DNA of 64,000 bases from Bauldia sp965232525 (GCF_965232525.1 NZ_OZ246980.1:2542001-2606000), one strand, 5' to 3'; positions 51,274-60,428 are shown, counted from the stretch's first letter. Numbers and translations: made by a program. Notes: generated by a model not told the origin, from the letters alone.

Positions 51274-51768
51274 ATGACCTTCAAGCATTCGATCATCGGC
51301 GCCGCCGCGGCGCTCCTCATGACAACTGGTATCGCGTCGGCAAACAATGTCGTCGAGACGGCTCAGGCCGCCGGCAGCTTCAACACGCTGCTTGCCGCCG
51401 CGCAGGCTGCCGGTCTGGCCGATACGCTGGCGACCACCGACAACATCACTGTCTTTGCGCCGACCGACGAGGCGTTCGCCAAGCTGCCGGACGGCACGGT
51501 CGAGAGTCTTCTGGAGCCGGAGAACAAGGATCAGCTGGTCGCGATCCTGACCTATCACGTGCTCGGCCGAGAACTTGAGTCGAACATGCTTCCCGGTCGG
51601 ACGATTCATGTGAAGCCGCTCAACACCGATGCGCGCATGCTGCAGGTCACCAAGTCGATGGATGGTGTGACTGTCAACGACGCAAATGTTGTACAGGCCG
51701 ACATCGAGACCGACAACGGCGTGATCCACGTTATCGATACGGTTCTCATCCCCCAGCCGAGGGGCTGA
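51274..51768 (+). CDS. fasciclin domain protein, exported
   Basis: A 164-residue protein with a signal peptide (MTFKHSIIGAAAALLMTTGI, cleaved near ASA) and one full fasciclin (FAS1) domain: VVETAQAAGSFNTLLAAAQ, ITVFAPTDEAFAKLP, ILTYHVLGRE and NGVIHVIDTVLIP. FAS1 domains act in adhesion outside the cytoplasm. A fasciclin gene is among the known targets of the singlet-oxygen sigma factor in Rhodobacter, so its place beside rpoE-chrR is meaningful. The ATG at 51274 has AGGAGAG upstream. Confidence 0.93.
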   Translation: MTFKHSIIGAAAALLMTTGIASANNVVETAQAAGSFNTLLAAAQAAGLADTLATTDNITVFAPTDEAFAKLPDGTVESLLEPENKDQLVAILTYHVLGRELESNMLPGRTIHVKPLNTDARMLQVTKSMDGVTVNDANVVQADIETDNGVIHVIDTVLIPQPRG

Positions 51769-51875
51769 GGCGCTACGCCGACGAGCGGAGGTCCCACGAT
51801 CCGCTCGCCGGCGTCGCTTGATCCGCACCATCCCCTCGTCTCGCCTGACCAGGCGTCATCAAAGAGCGAGCGGAC

Positions 51876-52586
51876 ATGACCGTTAACCTGGCATCTTTTC
51901 CACCCGGCGGGCTCGCTGTCGTCTTCGGTGCTTCCGGCGCCGTCGGTGGTGCCGTTCGCAGACGGTTCAGCGAATCCGGCGCGTTCGCCGACGTCGTCGG
52001 ACTATCTCGCAGCGACGGTGTCGATCTGACATCGGAACCGAGCATCGCTGACGCTGTGGCGCGGCTCGCTGCCAGCGACTTGCCGATCCGCCTGGCATTC
52101 GACGCCACCGGCTTTCTCCACGACGATCGGTTCATGCCCGAGAAGGGCTGGCGCGATCTGGACCCAGCCCGTCTCACCGAGGCGTTCGCGATCAACGCCA
52201 TCGGTCCGGCGCTGGTGATGAAGCATGTTCTGCCGCTGCTGCCGCGCCAGGGAAAGTCCGTGTTCGCGACCCTGTCGGCCAAGGTCGGCAGCATCGGCGA
52301 TAACCAGCTCGGCGGCTGGCACAGCTATCGGGCCTCTAAGGCCGCGCTCAACCAGTTCGTGCGTACCGCGGCGATCGAGCTCGCGCGCAAGCGGCCGGAC
52401 GCTGTCTGCGTCGCGCTCCATCCGGGCACCGTCGACAGCCGTCTGTCGGCGCCGTTCAGCAAGGCCGGGCTCGATGTCCGAGCGCCTGAGGTCGCGGCAG
52501 GAGATCTCCTCGCCGTGATCGACGGACTCACCGCCGTGGATACCGGCGGCTTCTTCGACTATCGCGGAAACCGCCTGCCGTGGTGA
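51876..52586 (+). CDS. SDR family oxidoreductase, C-factor type
   Basis: A 236-residue SDR with the cofactor loop FGASGAVGGAV and the catalytic Ser (ATLSAKVGS), Tyr and Lys (YRASKAAL). It resembles the CsgA/C-factor-like SDRs. It lacks the NNAG motif, which is replaced around FDATGFLHD. Its last seven bases overlap the photolyase gene, so the two are translated together. SDRs of this kind are often next to FeS photolyases in alphaproteobacteria. Confidence 0.9.
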   Translation: MTVNLASFPPGGLAVVFGASGAVGGAVRRRFSESGAFADVVGLSRSDGVDLTSEPSIADAVARLAASDLPIRLAFDATGFLHDDRFMPEKGWRDLDPARLTEAFAINAIGPALVMKHVLPLLPRQGKSVFATLSAKVGSIGDNQLGGWHSYRASKAALNQFVRTAAIELARKRPDAVCVALHPGTVDSRLSAPFSKAGLDVRAPEVAAGDLLAVIDGLTAVDTGGFFDYRGNRLPW

Positions 52587-54106
52587 AGACTTTGCGGTTG
52601 ATCCTCGGCGACCAGCTCAGTCGCGACATCAGTTCGCTCGCCGATATCGATCCGGCCACCGACGTGGTGCTGATGGTCGAGGTGGCGGAGGAGACGACCT
52701 ACGTCCCGCATCACAAGCAGAAGCTGGTGCTGGTACTGTCGGCGATGCGGCACCTCGCGGCCGCGCTGGCGGAGCAGGGGATCACCGTCGACTACGTCCG
52801 GCTCGACGATGGTGGCAACACGGGATCGTTTTCCGGCGAGCTGGCGCGGGCGATCGATCGCCATCGACCCGAGCGGATCGTCGTCTGCGAACCCGGAGAA
52901 TGGCGCGTGCTGGCGATGATGCGCCGCTGGGAGGACGACCTCGGTGTTCCGGTCGATATCCGCGACGACACCCGGTTCTTCGCCGACCGTGCACGGTTTC
53001 GGCGTTGGGCCGCCGGCCGCAGAACGTTTCGGATGGAGCACTTCTACCGGGCTATGCGGCGCGAGACCGGGCTGCTGATGGACGGCGGTGAGCCGATCGG
53101 CGGGCGCTGGAACTACGACGCCGAAAACCGCAAACGGCTGCCAGCCGATGTCGCTATCCCGGAGCGGCGGCGTTTCCCCGCCGACGCAATCACCCGCGAC
53201 GTCATGGCGCTTATTGCCGAGCGCTTCGCCGACTATTTCGGCGACCTCGACTCATTCGCATGGCCGGTCACCCGCGAAGACGCGCTGGCGGCACTGGACG
53301 ACTTTATCGAAACCGCGCTCCCGCGCTTCGGCGACTATCAGGATGCGATGAAGGCCGGGGCGCCGTTCCTGCATCATGCGCTGCTGTCGCCGGCGCTGAA
53401 CATTGGGCTGCTCAATCCACGCGAGGTGTGTGCCCGTGCCGTGGCCGCCTTCGGTACCGGCCAAGTGCCGCTCAACGCGGCTGAGGGGTTCATTCGCCAA
53501 ATCCTCGGCTGGCGCGAATATGTGCGCGGCATCTATTGGCTCACGATGCCGGGTTATGCCGAGACCAATGCGCTCGATGCCCGAAGGCCGTTGCCGGCGC
53601 TTTACTGGAACGGCGAGACGCCGATGCGCTGCATGGCCGAGGTGATCGGCAGTACCCGGGAATTCGCTTACTCGCACCACATCCAGCGGCTGATGGTGAC
53701 CGGCAACTTCGCGCTGCTCGCCGGGATTCGCCCGAAGGAGATCGCCGAATGGTATCTCGCGGTCTACGCGGACGCCTTCGACTGGGTCGAGCTCCCCAAC
53801 ACCCACGGCATGGCGATGTTCGCCGATGGTGGCCTGCTGGCGTCGAAGCCATATGCCGCGTCGGGCGCTTACATCAACCGGATGTCAGACTTCTGCGGCG
53901 ACTGCGCCTACGACGTGAAGAAGAAGGCGGGCGTGGACGCCTGTCCGTTCAACGCCATGTACTGGGCGTTCCTGATCCGCAACGCGGACAAGCTCGCCGC
54001 GAATCCACGGATGGCGATGCCGTACCGGGCGCTTGCCGGCTGGTCGACGGAGCGAAAGACAGGGATCGTCGCTGAGGCGAACGCATTTCTCGACAGCCTG
54101 GGCTGA
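52580..54106 (+). CDS. phrB: FeS-containing prokaryotic (6-4) photolyase/cryptochrome
   Basis: A 508-residue flavoprotein of the FeS bacterial cryptochrome and photolyase group. It has an N-terminal Rossmann lobe (LRLILGDQLSRDISSL) and the C-terminal FAD domain. The four cluster cysteines are at 351, 439, 442 and 455 (RCMAEV, DFCGDCAYD, DACPF). With the second GTG (52583) as start, these become the 350/438/441/454 positions of the Agrobacterium PhrB. It repairs UV (6-4) photoproducts in light. Light-damage repair fits the singlet-oxygen context. It overlaps the preceding SDR gene. Confidence 0.94.
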   Translation: MVKTLRLILGDQLSRDISSLADIDPATDVVLMVEVAEETTYVPHHKQKLVLVLSAMRHLAAALAEQGITVDYVRLDDGGNTGSFSGELARAIDRHRPERIVVCEPGEWRVLAMMRRWEDDLGVPVDIRDDTRFFADRARFRRWAAGRRTFRMEHFYRAMRRETGLLMDGGEPIGGRWNYDAENRKRLPADVAIPERRRFPADAITRDVMALIAERFADYFGDLDSFAWPVTREDALAALDDFIETALPRFGDYQDAMKAGAPFLHHALLSPALNIGLLNPREVCARAVAAFGTGQVPLNAAEGFIRQILGWREYVRGIYWLTMPGYAETNALDARRPLPALYWNGETPMRCMAEVIGSTREFAYSHHIQRLMVTGNFALLAGIRPKEIAEWYLAVYADAFDWVELPNTHGMAMFADGGLLASKPYAASGAYINRMSDFCGDCAYDVKKKAGVDACPFNAMYWAFLIRNADKLAANPRMAMPYRALAGWSTERKTGIVAEANAFLDSLG

Positions 54107-54130
54107 GGAAACCGGCGCGGACGACGCGGC

Positions 54131-54988
54131 TCACCCCGGGTGTTTGCGCTGCAGGATGATCTCGTGGTCTCGCTTGTCGCGGGCGTCGAGAAACGCCCAA
54201 CCGAAGAAGCGGCCCTTCAACATCCACGACAGGCCGAAGGCCCACAGCGCCAACGCTTCGAACCAGAAGGTCAGGTTCAGGGTTTCCCAGTTGGCAAAGC
54301 CGAGCGGGCCACTCAGGGCGATCGCCGCCATCGAGAACAGGATGATGATTCCGGAAGCGATGTAGAGGCGATTGCGGGTGCGCTTGGTCGCGGTCAGCGT
54401 GCCGTCGGCGTTGCGCTGGTCAGCGGTCACCCGGGTGAAGACGAAGAACGAGTAATAGGCCAAAAAAGCAAATAGCAACGCCGCAGCGACGAAATGCATG
54501 GTATTGGCGCCCTCGAAGAGCTGAAACAACATCCGGGCATCATCGGGCTGCCAAACACCAAAGTAAGGTTCGGTCTCTATCGGCCCAAAATCCGCTAGCG
54601 CTCGGCCGGAAAACGCTTCCACTTCGCAGCCGCGACCGGCAGTCGGAAAGACCGCCACGCCGTAGGCGCAGAACCCGGCCAACGTCGCCAGCAGGCTCTC
54701 GCGGGGGTTTTCGCCGCGATAGGCGATCATGAAGGTGCCGATAAAGACCAAAGCGCCGACGAAGACATCGCCCCAGAACTGGGCGTAATAGAAATGGCTG
54801 ATCGAATCGTAGAAACAGGCGCCGAGCGCTGCGCCGCGATCGCCTAGAAGACCGGCAACGATGAGGACGATCGGAAGCCCGAGGGCGATCACGCCGACGA
54901 GAACGGCAAGCTTGCGCTGATCGACGCGAACCTGCGCGTCGGTAGTGTAGGCATATGTCGGATCCGGCTGATACCGGTCCCGTCCCAT
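54131..54988 (-). CDS. integral membrane protein of unknown function
   Basis: I do not recognise the family with certainty. From ATG 54988 the protein has 285 residues and about seven membrane spans (such as LAVLVGVIALGLPIVLIVAG and AALLFAFLAYYSFFVFTRV). Between them it has conserved-looking polar loops (DSISHFYYAQFWGDVFVGAL; TAGRGCEV). A longer form starts at TTG 55054; neither start has a clear ribosome binding site. It is convergent with the photolyase gene and could be part of the stress island or merely a neighbour. It resembles DUF998-like sensors only weakly. Confidence 0.7.
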   Translation of the reverse strand: MGRDRYQPDPTYAYTTDAQVRVDQRKLAVLVGVIALGLPIVLIVAGLLGDRGAALGACFYDSISHFYYAQFWGDVFVGALVFIGTFMIAYRGENPRESLLATLAGFCAYGVAVFPTAGRGCEVEAFSGRALADFGPIETEPYFGVWQPDDARMLFQLFEGANTMHFVAAALLFAFLAYYSFFVFTRVTADQRNADGTLTATKRTRNRLYIASGIIILFSMAAIALSGPLGFANWETLNLTFWFEALALWAFGLSWMLKGRFFGWAFLDARDKRDHEIILQRKHPG

Positions 54989-55117
54989 GTCGAACAGCGC
55001 AGCCACAGACCCGTCGCCCTGTGTGTGGTGGCCGAGGCCGAACCATACCACCAATAACGCCGCGATTGTAGCGTTCAGGCGGGTAGTGCCGGGCGTCAGG
55101 CGCGCTGCCGCGCCGGG

Positions 55118-56536
55118 CTAAGCAACGCGCCGCGCCGCGCCCTGCCAGTCACGGGTCGGGACACTTTTTCGGGCGAGCCGTTGCTTCGCGTCATCGATGG
55201 CGCCGGCGAATTGCGGCAGCCATTCGGCCTGGGCCACGAGCATCTCGTCGACCATCTGCCACACCTCGTCCGGCGAACAGACGGCGCCGACCAGCGGATC
55301 GTGGAGGACGGCGAGTTTGAGCAATTCGACGTCACCGGTCATCGCGGCGTGGACCGCCATGCGCTGGACGTTGATCGACGAAATGCAGGTCGCGGCGCAG
55401 GCCTCCGGCAAGGTGATCCCGGCGACCATGTTGAGGCCGAAGCGGTCGACATAGCCGGGTGTCTCGACGATCGCGTCCTCGGGCAGGTTGGTGATCAGGC
55501 CGGTGTTGCGAACGTTGAAGTGACCACGATAGGGCCGGCCGGTTTCCAGGGCTTCCAAGATATGGCTGGCATGTTCATTGGAGCGCTTCGACGGATCGAG
55601 TGGTGTGTCGGCCTCGTCCAGAAGCTTGGGGAAGTCGGTCTCGAACCAGCGGTTTCGTTCGGTGCAGTGGCGCAGATACCCGCCGGTCTCGCCATGGATC
55701 CAATTGGACATGTCGACCCAGCCAGCGATCTCCTCGGGCCGCTTGCGATACCAGGGGAGATATTCGGACAGATGGCCGTTGCTCTCGGTCGAGTAGTAGC
55801 CGAACCGCTTCAGCACATCGATGCGGACCTTCTCCTGTTCCGAATACACCGGATGTCGCTCGAACGCGGCGACGAGTTCATCCCGCCCGATCTTGCGGCC
55901 ACGGACCTGGACATCGATGAACCAAGTCTGGTGGTTGATGCCGGAACAAATGAACTCAAGTTCGCCGGGCGCGGTGGCGCCGAGGGCCTCGGCGATCTGC
56001 TGACCGCCGTGCTGGACGCCGTGACAGAGACCGATGGTGTCGACCTTGCCGTGCTCGAGGGCGACCCAGGTGTTCATCGCCATCGGGTTGGCATAGTTGA
56101 GGAAGCGGGCCCCGTCTTCGGCGACCTCGCGGATGTCGCGGCAGAAGTCGAGGATGACCGGGATGTTGCGCTGGCCATAAAGGATGCCACCGGCACAGAT
56201 GGTATCGCCGACGCACTGGTCGACCCCGTACTTCAGAGGGATTTCGATGTCGTGCTTGTAAGCCTCGAGCCCACCGATGCGGGTGCAGTTGATGACGTAG
56301 CGTGCGCCGTCCAGCGCCTGGCGCCGGTCGGTGGTGGCGGTGATCCGGGTCGGCAGTTTGGAGGCGGCGATGAGCCGCTCGAGAATCTGCCGGATCATCG
56401 TCAGGTTATGCTCGTTAATGTCGGTGAGCGCGAATTCGACCTCGGCGAATTCGGGGACGCTGAGGATGTCGGCCACCAGCTTGCGGGTGAAGCCGACACT
56501 GCCGGCGCCGATGATGGCGATCTTGAAATCGGTCAT
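55118..56536 (-). CDS. glycoside hydrolase family 4 (alpha-galactosidase/glucosidase type)
   Basis: A 472-residue NAD- and Mn-dependent glycosidase. The Rossmann start IAIIGAGSVGFTRKLVADIL binds NAD; CHGVQHGGQQ carries the metal-binding Cys and His; GINHQTWF carries a second His ligand; NYANPMAMNTWV is family-typical. GH4 enzymes act by oxidation-elimination on alpha-galactosides, alpha-glucosides or glucuronides. The sequence is closest in form to the MelA/alpha-galactosidase side. It is divergent from an AraC regulator, as in melibiose-type systems, and belongs with the importer at 61318. Confidence 0.92.
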   Translation of the reverse strand: MTDFKIAIIGAGSVGFTRKLVADILSVPEFAEVEFALTDINEHNLTMIRQILERLIAASKLPTRITATTDRRQALDGARYVINCTRIGGLEAYKHDIEIPLKYGVDQCVGDTICAGGILYGQRNIPVILDFCRDIREVAEDGARFLNYANPMAMNTWVALEHGKVDTIGLCHGVQHGGQQIAEALGATAPGELEFICSGINHQTWFIDVQVRGRKIGRDELVAAFERHPVYSEQEKVRIDVLKRFGYYSTESNGHLSEYLPWYRKRPEEIAGWVDMSNWIHGETGGYLRHCTERNRWFETDFPKLLDEADTPLDPSKRSNEHASHILEALETGRPYRGHFNVRNTGLITNLPEDAIVETPGYVDRFGLNMVAGITLPEACAATCISSINVQRMAVHAAMTGDVELLKLAVLHDPLVGAVCSPDEVWQMVDEMLVAQAEWLPQFAGAIDDAKQRLARKSVPTRDWQGAARRVA

Positions 56537-56613
56537 GAAGGGTCTCCGTTGCAGCCCGGTGGTCGCCGGAGCGTATCCCGCGCGGGTGAAATTGACTCAC
56601 GATGGGAACGACA

Positions 56614-56632
56614 TGCGGTTAGTATGACCGCA
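56614..56632. promoter_or_regulatory. inverted repeat between GH4 and AraC genes
   Basis: TGCGGT (56614-56619) and ACCGCA (56627-56632) are separated by seven bases, 35 bp before the AraC start codon. It could be a regulator site in the divergent promoter region. Confidence 0.4.
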
Positions 56633-56666
56633 GGCGTTTGGCCCACCAGAGGGTATTTGTGCTTGT

Positions 56667-57617
56667 ATGGGTAATTCTGTGCTCGATCGCTTGGCGGCGT
56701 ATGCGTCGACGATGAAGGTGATATCGCTGCCGCGGGCGCACCATCGGCTGCACACGATGCCGACCAGCGCCGGGTATGAGATTCGAGAGGACGAGCCGTA
56801 TGACTGTCACGGGCGCCGACGCGGTCAGACGCCGTTCGCGGTGCTGCAACACACGGTGTCCGGCACCGGCAACCTGACCTTCGAGCGCCGTCGCCATCGT
56901 CTCGGCGCCGGCGACACCATGCTGGTGATCGTGCCCCACGACCATCGGTACTGGCTCGAACCCGGCGACCGCTGGGCGTACTTTTGGATCGCGCTGAGCG
57001 GCCGCGAGGCCATCCGCATCTGCCGGGCGATCCAGGCGACGGCCGGGCCGGTCCTGCGGCTTAACCCCGACTGTATCGAAGCGATGGCATCGGCGTGCCT
57101 CCGACTGGTCGAAGGTAGCGGCGAGACGCCCGGCGCCGCCTCGGCGATCGCCTATGAGGCGACAGCAGTCGTGTATGACGCGGTGTTCGGGCCACAGTCG
57201 ATCATCGGCGCCGAAGCTGAAGGCGACGCCGTTGGTCGGGTCGTCGCCTTCATTCACGAAAACCTCGGCGGGTCGCTCGGCGTCGATCATCTCGCGGCGG
57301 TCGCCGGACTCAGCCGCGCCCACTTCTCGCGGGTGTTCGCCGCAAGCGAAGGGCTGCCGCCGGCCGAATATGTGATTCAGGCGCGCATGCATTACGCCGC
57401 CCGGCTACTGACCGGCCATGCGGTCATGCCGGTGAAGGAGATCGCACCGCTGTGCGGCTTTGCCGATCCCAACTACTTCGCCAAGGTCTTCCGTCGCTTC
57501 TTCGGTGCGAGCCCGAGCGAATTCCGAACCACCGGCCTCTACCTGCATGCGAGCCTCGACTCGGCATCGCTTCCGCGGCGAGAGGACCGAGTCCATCCAA
57601 GGAGTCCCAGCCCATGA
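56667..57617 (+). CDS. AraC family transcriptional regulator
   Basis: A 316-residue regulator with an N-terminal cupin-like sensing domain (residues 20-170, RRHRLGAGDTMLVIVPHDHR) and a C-terminal double helix-turn-helix. The latter starts at GSLGVDHLAAVAGLSRAHFS and ends with GFADPNYFAKVFRRFFGASP. It is divergent from GH4 and its stop overlaps the halogenase start (ATGA). It probably activates GH4 when a sugar is bound. Confidence 0.93.
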   Translation: MGNSVLDRLAAYASTMKVISLPRAHHRLHTMPTSAGYEIREDEPYDCHGRRRGQTPFAVLQHTVSGTGNLTFERRRHRLGAGDTMLVIVPHDHRYWLEPGDRWAYFWIALSGREAIRICRAIQATAGPVLRLNPDCIEAMASACLRLVEGSGETPGAASAIAYEATAVVYDAVFGPQSIIGAEAEGDAVGRVVAFIHENLGGSLGVDHLAAVAGLSRAHFSRVFAASEGLPPAEYVIQARMHYAARLLTGHAVMPVKEIAPLCGFADPNYFAKVFRRFFGASPSEFRTTGLYLHASLDSASLPRREDRVHPRSPSP

Positions 57618-59137
57618 TCACGCCTATTCGCCACCTGGTAATCGTCGGCGGTGGCACCGCCGGGTGGCTTGCCGCCCTGATGCTGGCGCGGACCGCCAAG
57701 GACAACCGGGCCGACGTGAAGATCACGGTCGTGGAGTCGAGCAAGATCCCGACCATCGGTGTGGGCGAGGGGACCACCGCCGTGTTCAAGACGGTGCTCG
57801 ATCATCTCGGCATCAACGAAGCCGACTTTCTGCGCGAGACGCGCGGCACGATCAAGTACGGCATCCGCCACAAGGATTGGCGACGGGTCGGCGTCACCTA
57901 TGACGGGCCGATTGACGATCCGCATGCGCTGGTTGAGGGGGCAGGAACGTCGGAGTTCCTCAACATCTTCTCGGTCGCCGCCGGCCGTCCAGTGTCGCGA
58001 CTCCATCTCTTCGACCGGCTCATAAAGGCTGACCTTAGCCCCTACGGCCGCGACGACAATGGTCGGCTCGCGCCGGTCGGGCCGTTTCAGTACGCCTATC
58101 ACATCGACGCGGCAGCCGTCGGCCGCTATCTGCGTGCGCAGGCGAAGGGAATCGAGATCGTCGATGCCACGGTGGCGGGCGTTGAGAAAAATGCCGAGAC
58201 CGGTTTCATTGAAGCGCTGGTTTTCGACGAAGGAACAAGGCTCTCCGGCGACTTCTTCATCGATTGTACCGGCTTTCGCCGGCAGCTGATCGGCAAGGAA
58301 ATGGACGGAGGCTGGGTGTCCTATGCCGACGAGCTGCCGGTCAATCGGGCGATGCCGTTCTGGCTCGATCACGAACCCGATGCCGAGATCCAGACCACCA
58401 CCATGGCCTGGGCGCAAAAGGCTGGCTGGATGTGGCAGATCCCGACCCAGGATCGTCTCGGCTGCGGTTATGTCTACTCCGACCGGTTCCTCGAGCCGGA
58501 CGAGGCCAAGGCCGAGATCGAAGCCGCCCTCGGCCGCACGATCGAACCGCGGGCCGACATCAAGATGTCGGTCGGCCGGGTGGCGCGGCCGTGGGTCAAG
58601 AATTGCCTGGCGCTGGGGCTGTCGGCCGGGTTCCTCGAACCGCTGGAGGCGACGTCGATCCACGGCACGGTGGTGCAATTGCTGGTGCTGGCGGAGGATT
58701 ATTTCAAGCCCGATTTTGCGCCAAGCACGGACGCCGCCGAGGATTACAGCCAGCGGGTCGGGCGGCAGATCGACGACTTCCGGACCTTCATCAACGTGCA
58801 CTACGTGACCGAGCGGGACGATACGCCGTTCTGGCGGCACGTGCGGGAGGCCTGCATCCATCCGGAGGCCAGGGAACGCCTTGACTCGTGGCGGACCAGG
58901 ATGCCGACCGGGGACGATTTCGAGACCTATCTGTCCGGCTTTCCGCACATTGAGGCGCAGCTCTACTACCCGGTGCTCGACGGCCTCGGCCTGCTCGATC
59001 AGGCGATCGCCAGGCGGTCGACGGGGTCATCGACACGCCAGCGACAGGCCCGCGACATCGCTGACGGGATGGAGCGACAGTTCGCGACGGCCGCCCGTCG
59101 CGCGATCGGCCATCGTGAGTTTCTTGAGCGACTTTAG
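57614..59137 (+). CDS. flavin-dependent tryptophan-halogenase family protein
   Basis: A 507-residue flavoenzyme with all halogenase signatures: GGGTAGW for FAD, Lys81 (in GTIKYGIRH) matching the catalytic lysine that forms the chloramine, the WxWxIP block (GWMWQIP) near residue 270 that blocks monooxygenation, and Glu near 344 (PLEATSIH) matching the catalytic glutamate. It should chlorinate or brominate an aromatic ring using reduced FAD. No flavin reductase is nearby. Its start overlaps the AraC stop, so it is part of the carbohydrate locus, which is unusual. The substrate is not known. Confidence 0.9.
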   Translation: MITPIRHLVIVGGGTAGWLAALMLARTAKDNRADVKITVVESSKIPTIGVGEGTTAVFKTVLDHLGINEADFLRETRGTIKYGIRHKDWRRVGVTYDGPIDDPHALVEGAGTSEFLNIFSVAAGRPVSRLHLFDRLIKADLSPYGRDDNGRLAPVGPFQYAYHIDAAAVGRYLRAQAKGIEIVDATVAGVEKNAETGFIEALVFDEGTRLSGDFFIDCTGFRRQLIGKEMDGGWVSYADELPVNRAMPFWLDHEPDAEIQTTTMAWAQKAGWMWQIPTQDRLGCGYVYSDRFLEPDEAKAEIEAALGRTIEPRADIKMSVGRVARPWVKNCLALGLSAGFLEPLEATSIHGTVVQLLVLAEDYFKPDFAPSTDAAEDYSQRVGRQIDDFRTFINVHYVTERDDTPFWRHVREACIHPEARERLDSWRTRMPTGDDFETYLSGFPHIEAQLYYPVLDGLGLLDQAIARRSTGSSTRQRQARDIADGMERQFATAARRAIGHREFLERL

Positions 59138-59174
59138 AGCAAGGCGCCTGCATTCCGGCATATAAAAAAAGGGA

Positions 59175-59243
59175 TTGTATATTTAAAAAAACGACGTATT
59201 GTGACTCACAAGGCTGGCGGAGATCGGCTGGTACAAACGTTTG
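59175..59243 (+). promoter_or_regulatory. AT-rich promoter region with a LacI-like palindrome
   Basis: TTGTAT (59175-59180) and TATTGT (59197-59202) with a 16-bp spacer form a candidate promoter in a strikingly AT-rich patch. CAAACGTTTG (59234-59243) is a perfect palindrome with a CG centre, 12 bp before the ATG at 59256. The region may start the transporter operon independently of the halogenase gene. Confidence 0.45.
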
Positions 59244-59255
59244 GGAGAACCGAGG

Positions 59256-60428
59256 ATGGGCGTCGCCCTCAAAGGGCTTGCGTGGGATCACCGTCGCTGT
59301 TGGGGACCGCTCGACGCCGGCGTCGGCGACTACCTCGCCAATCATCCCGAAATCGACTCCATCACCTGGGACCGCCGCAGTCTCTACGAGTTCGGCGAAG
59401 GGCGCCTCGATCTCGCGGTGCAGGACTACGACCTCGTCATTTATGATCATCCGTTCGTCGGCGAGATCGCCCGCGATGGGCTGATGCTTCCGTTCGACCC
59501 CTATCTCAGCGCAGCGGACGCCCGCGCCTACGAGGCGGACTCGGTAGGTGCTTCGTGGCGGTCGTATCAGGCCGAAGGGAAACAATGGGGGCTGCCGATC
59601 GACGCGGCGGCACAAGTGGCCGCGTACCGGCCTGACCTGCTCAGGACATACACCGATCGTCCACCGCGCACTCACGACGAGGTGCTTGATCTCGGCCGTA
59701 ACGTCCGGGCCGACAATCGCTGGCTCGTTTTGCCACTCGTTCCGACCGATGCGATCTGCCTCATCCTCACCGGCGCGGCGATGGCCGGGAAGCCGGTGCG
59801 ACTAGCCGATGGCGTCGGGCTCGACAGTGAAGTCGCCGAGGCGGTCGTCGACCGGTTCCGGGCGATCGCGGCGCTATCCCACCCGGACTCGTGGTCGTTG
59901 AATCCGATCAGCTGCTGCGAGCACATGATCCGGAACGACGACGTGGTCTACACGCCGTTCGCGTTCGGTTACGTCAACTACACCTCAAGGACCGAGACTC
60001 CTCACCTTCTATTCGCCGATATTCCCTCGACACCACCGGTCGGTGCCTTGCTCGGCGGCGCCGGTGTCGGAGTGAGCGCGTTCTCGAAGAACCCCGACGC
60101 GGCGGCGGCCTACGCGCTGCATCTGTTCGACCCGGAGGTCCAGCGCGGCGTGTATGTTCGCGAGGGCGGGCAGCCAGGTTCGCTCTCCGCTTGGACCGAC
60201 CCTGAAGCCAACCGCCTGACCAGGGATTTCTTCGCCGACACGCTAGCGACGCTGCAGGGGGCTTACCTCCGCGACACCATGCCCGGGTTCATTCCGGCGT
60301 TTCGGGAAGGGACCCACAAAGCCGTCGCGGCGATCAGAGGCGATCTGTCCGCTCGGGAACTGGTCGACTGGTTCAACGCGGCCGCCGACCGACTCGGTCC
60401 GGTGTCGCTCGATCGGAGCGTCGCATGA
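59256..60428 (+). CDS. solute-binding-protein-like protein without signal peptide
   Basis: A 390-residue protein with the fold of carbohydrate ABC binding proteins: KGLAWDHRRCWGPLDAG, DYDLVIYDHPFVGEIA, EGKQWGLPIDAAAQVAAYRP, YTPFAFGYVNYTS and SKNPDAAAAYALHLFDPEVQ. Unlike transport partners it has no signal peptide: the first residues already belong to the domain. It may act in the cytoplasm, perhaps as an enzyme or sensor, or the start may be wrong. The start ATG 59256 has GGGAGA upstream. It overlaps the IclR gene by four bases. Confidence 0.78.
   Translation: MGVALKGLAWDHRRCWGPLDAGVGDYLANHPEIDSITWDRRSLYEFGEGRLDLAVQDYDLVIYDHPFVGEIARDGLMLPFDPYLSAADARAYEADSVGASWRSYQAEGKQWGLPIDAAAQVAAYRPDLLRTYTDRPPRTHDEVLDLGRNVRADNRWLVLPLVPTDAICLILTGAAMAGKPVRLADGVGLDSEVAEAVVDRFRAIAALSHPDSWSLNPISCCEHMIRNDDVVYTPFAFGYVNYTSRTETPHLLFADIPSTPPVGALLGGAGVGVSAFSKNPDAAAAYALHLFDPEVQRGVYVREGGQPGSLSAWTDPEANRLTRDFFADTLATLQGAYLRDTMPGFIPAFREGTHKAVAAIRGDLSARELVDWFNAAADRLGPVSLDRSVA

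Noticed and set aside
51819..51850. TGATCC before the SDR-photolyase pair as another ECF promoter
   Set aside because: No TAAG-like -10 element is found 16-19 bp downstream, so only the -35 half matches.
55181..56674. A 497-codon rightward open frame
   Set aside because: It is antisense to the GH4 glycosidase, whose NAD and metal motifs are intact on the minus strand.
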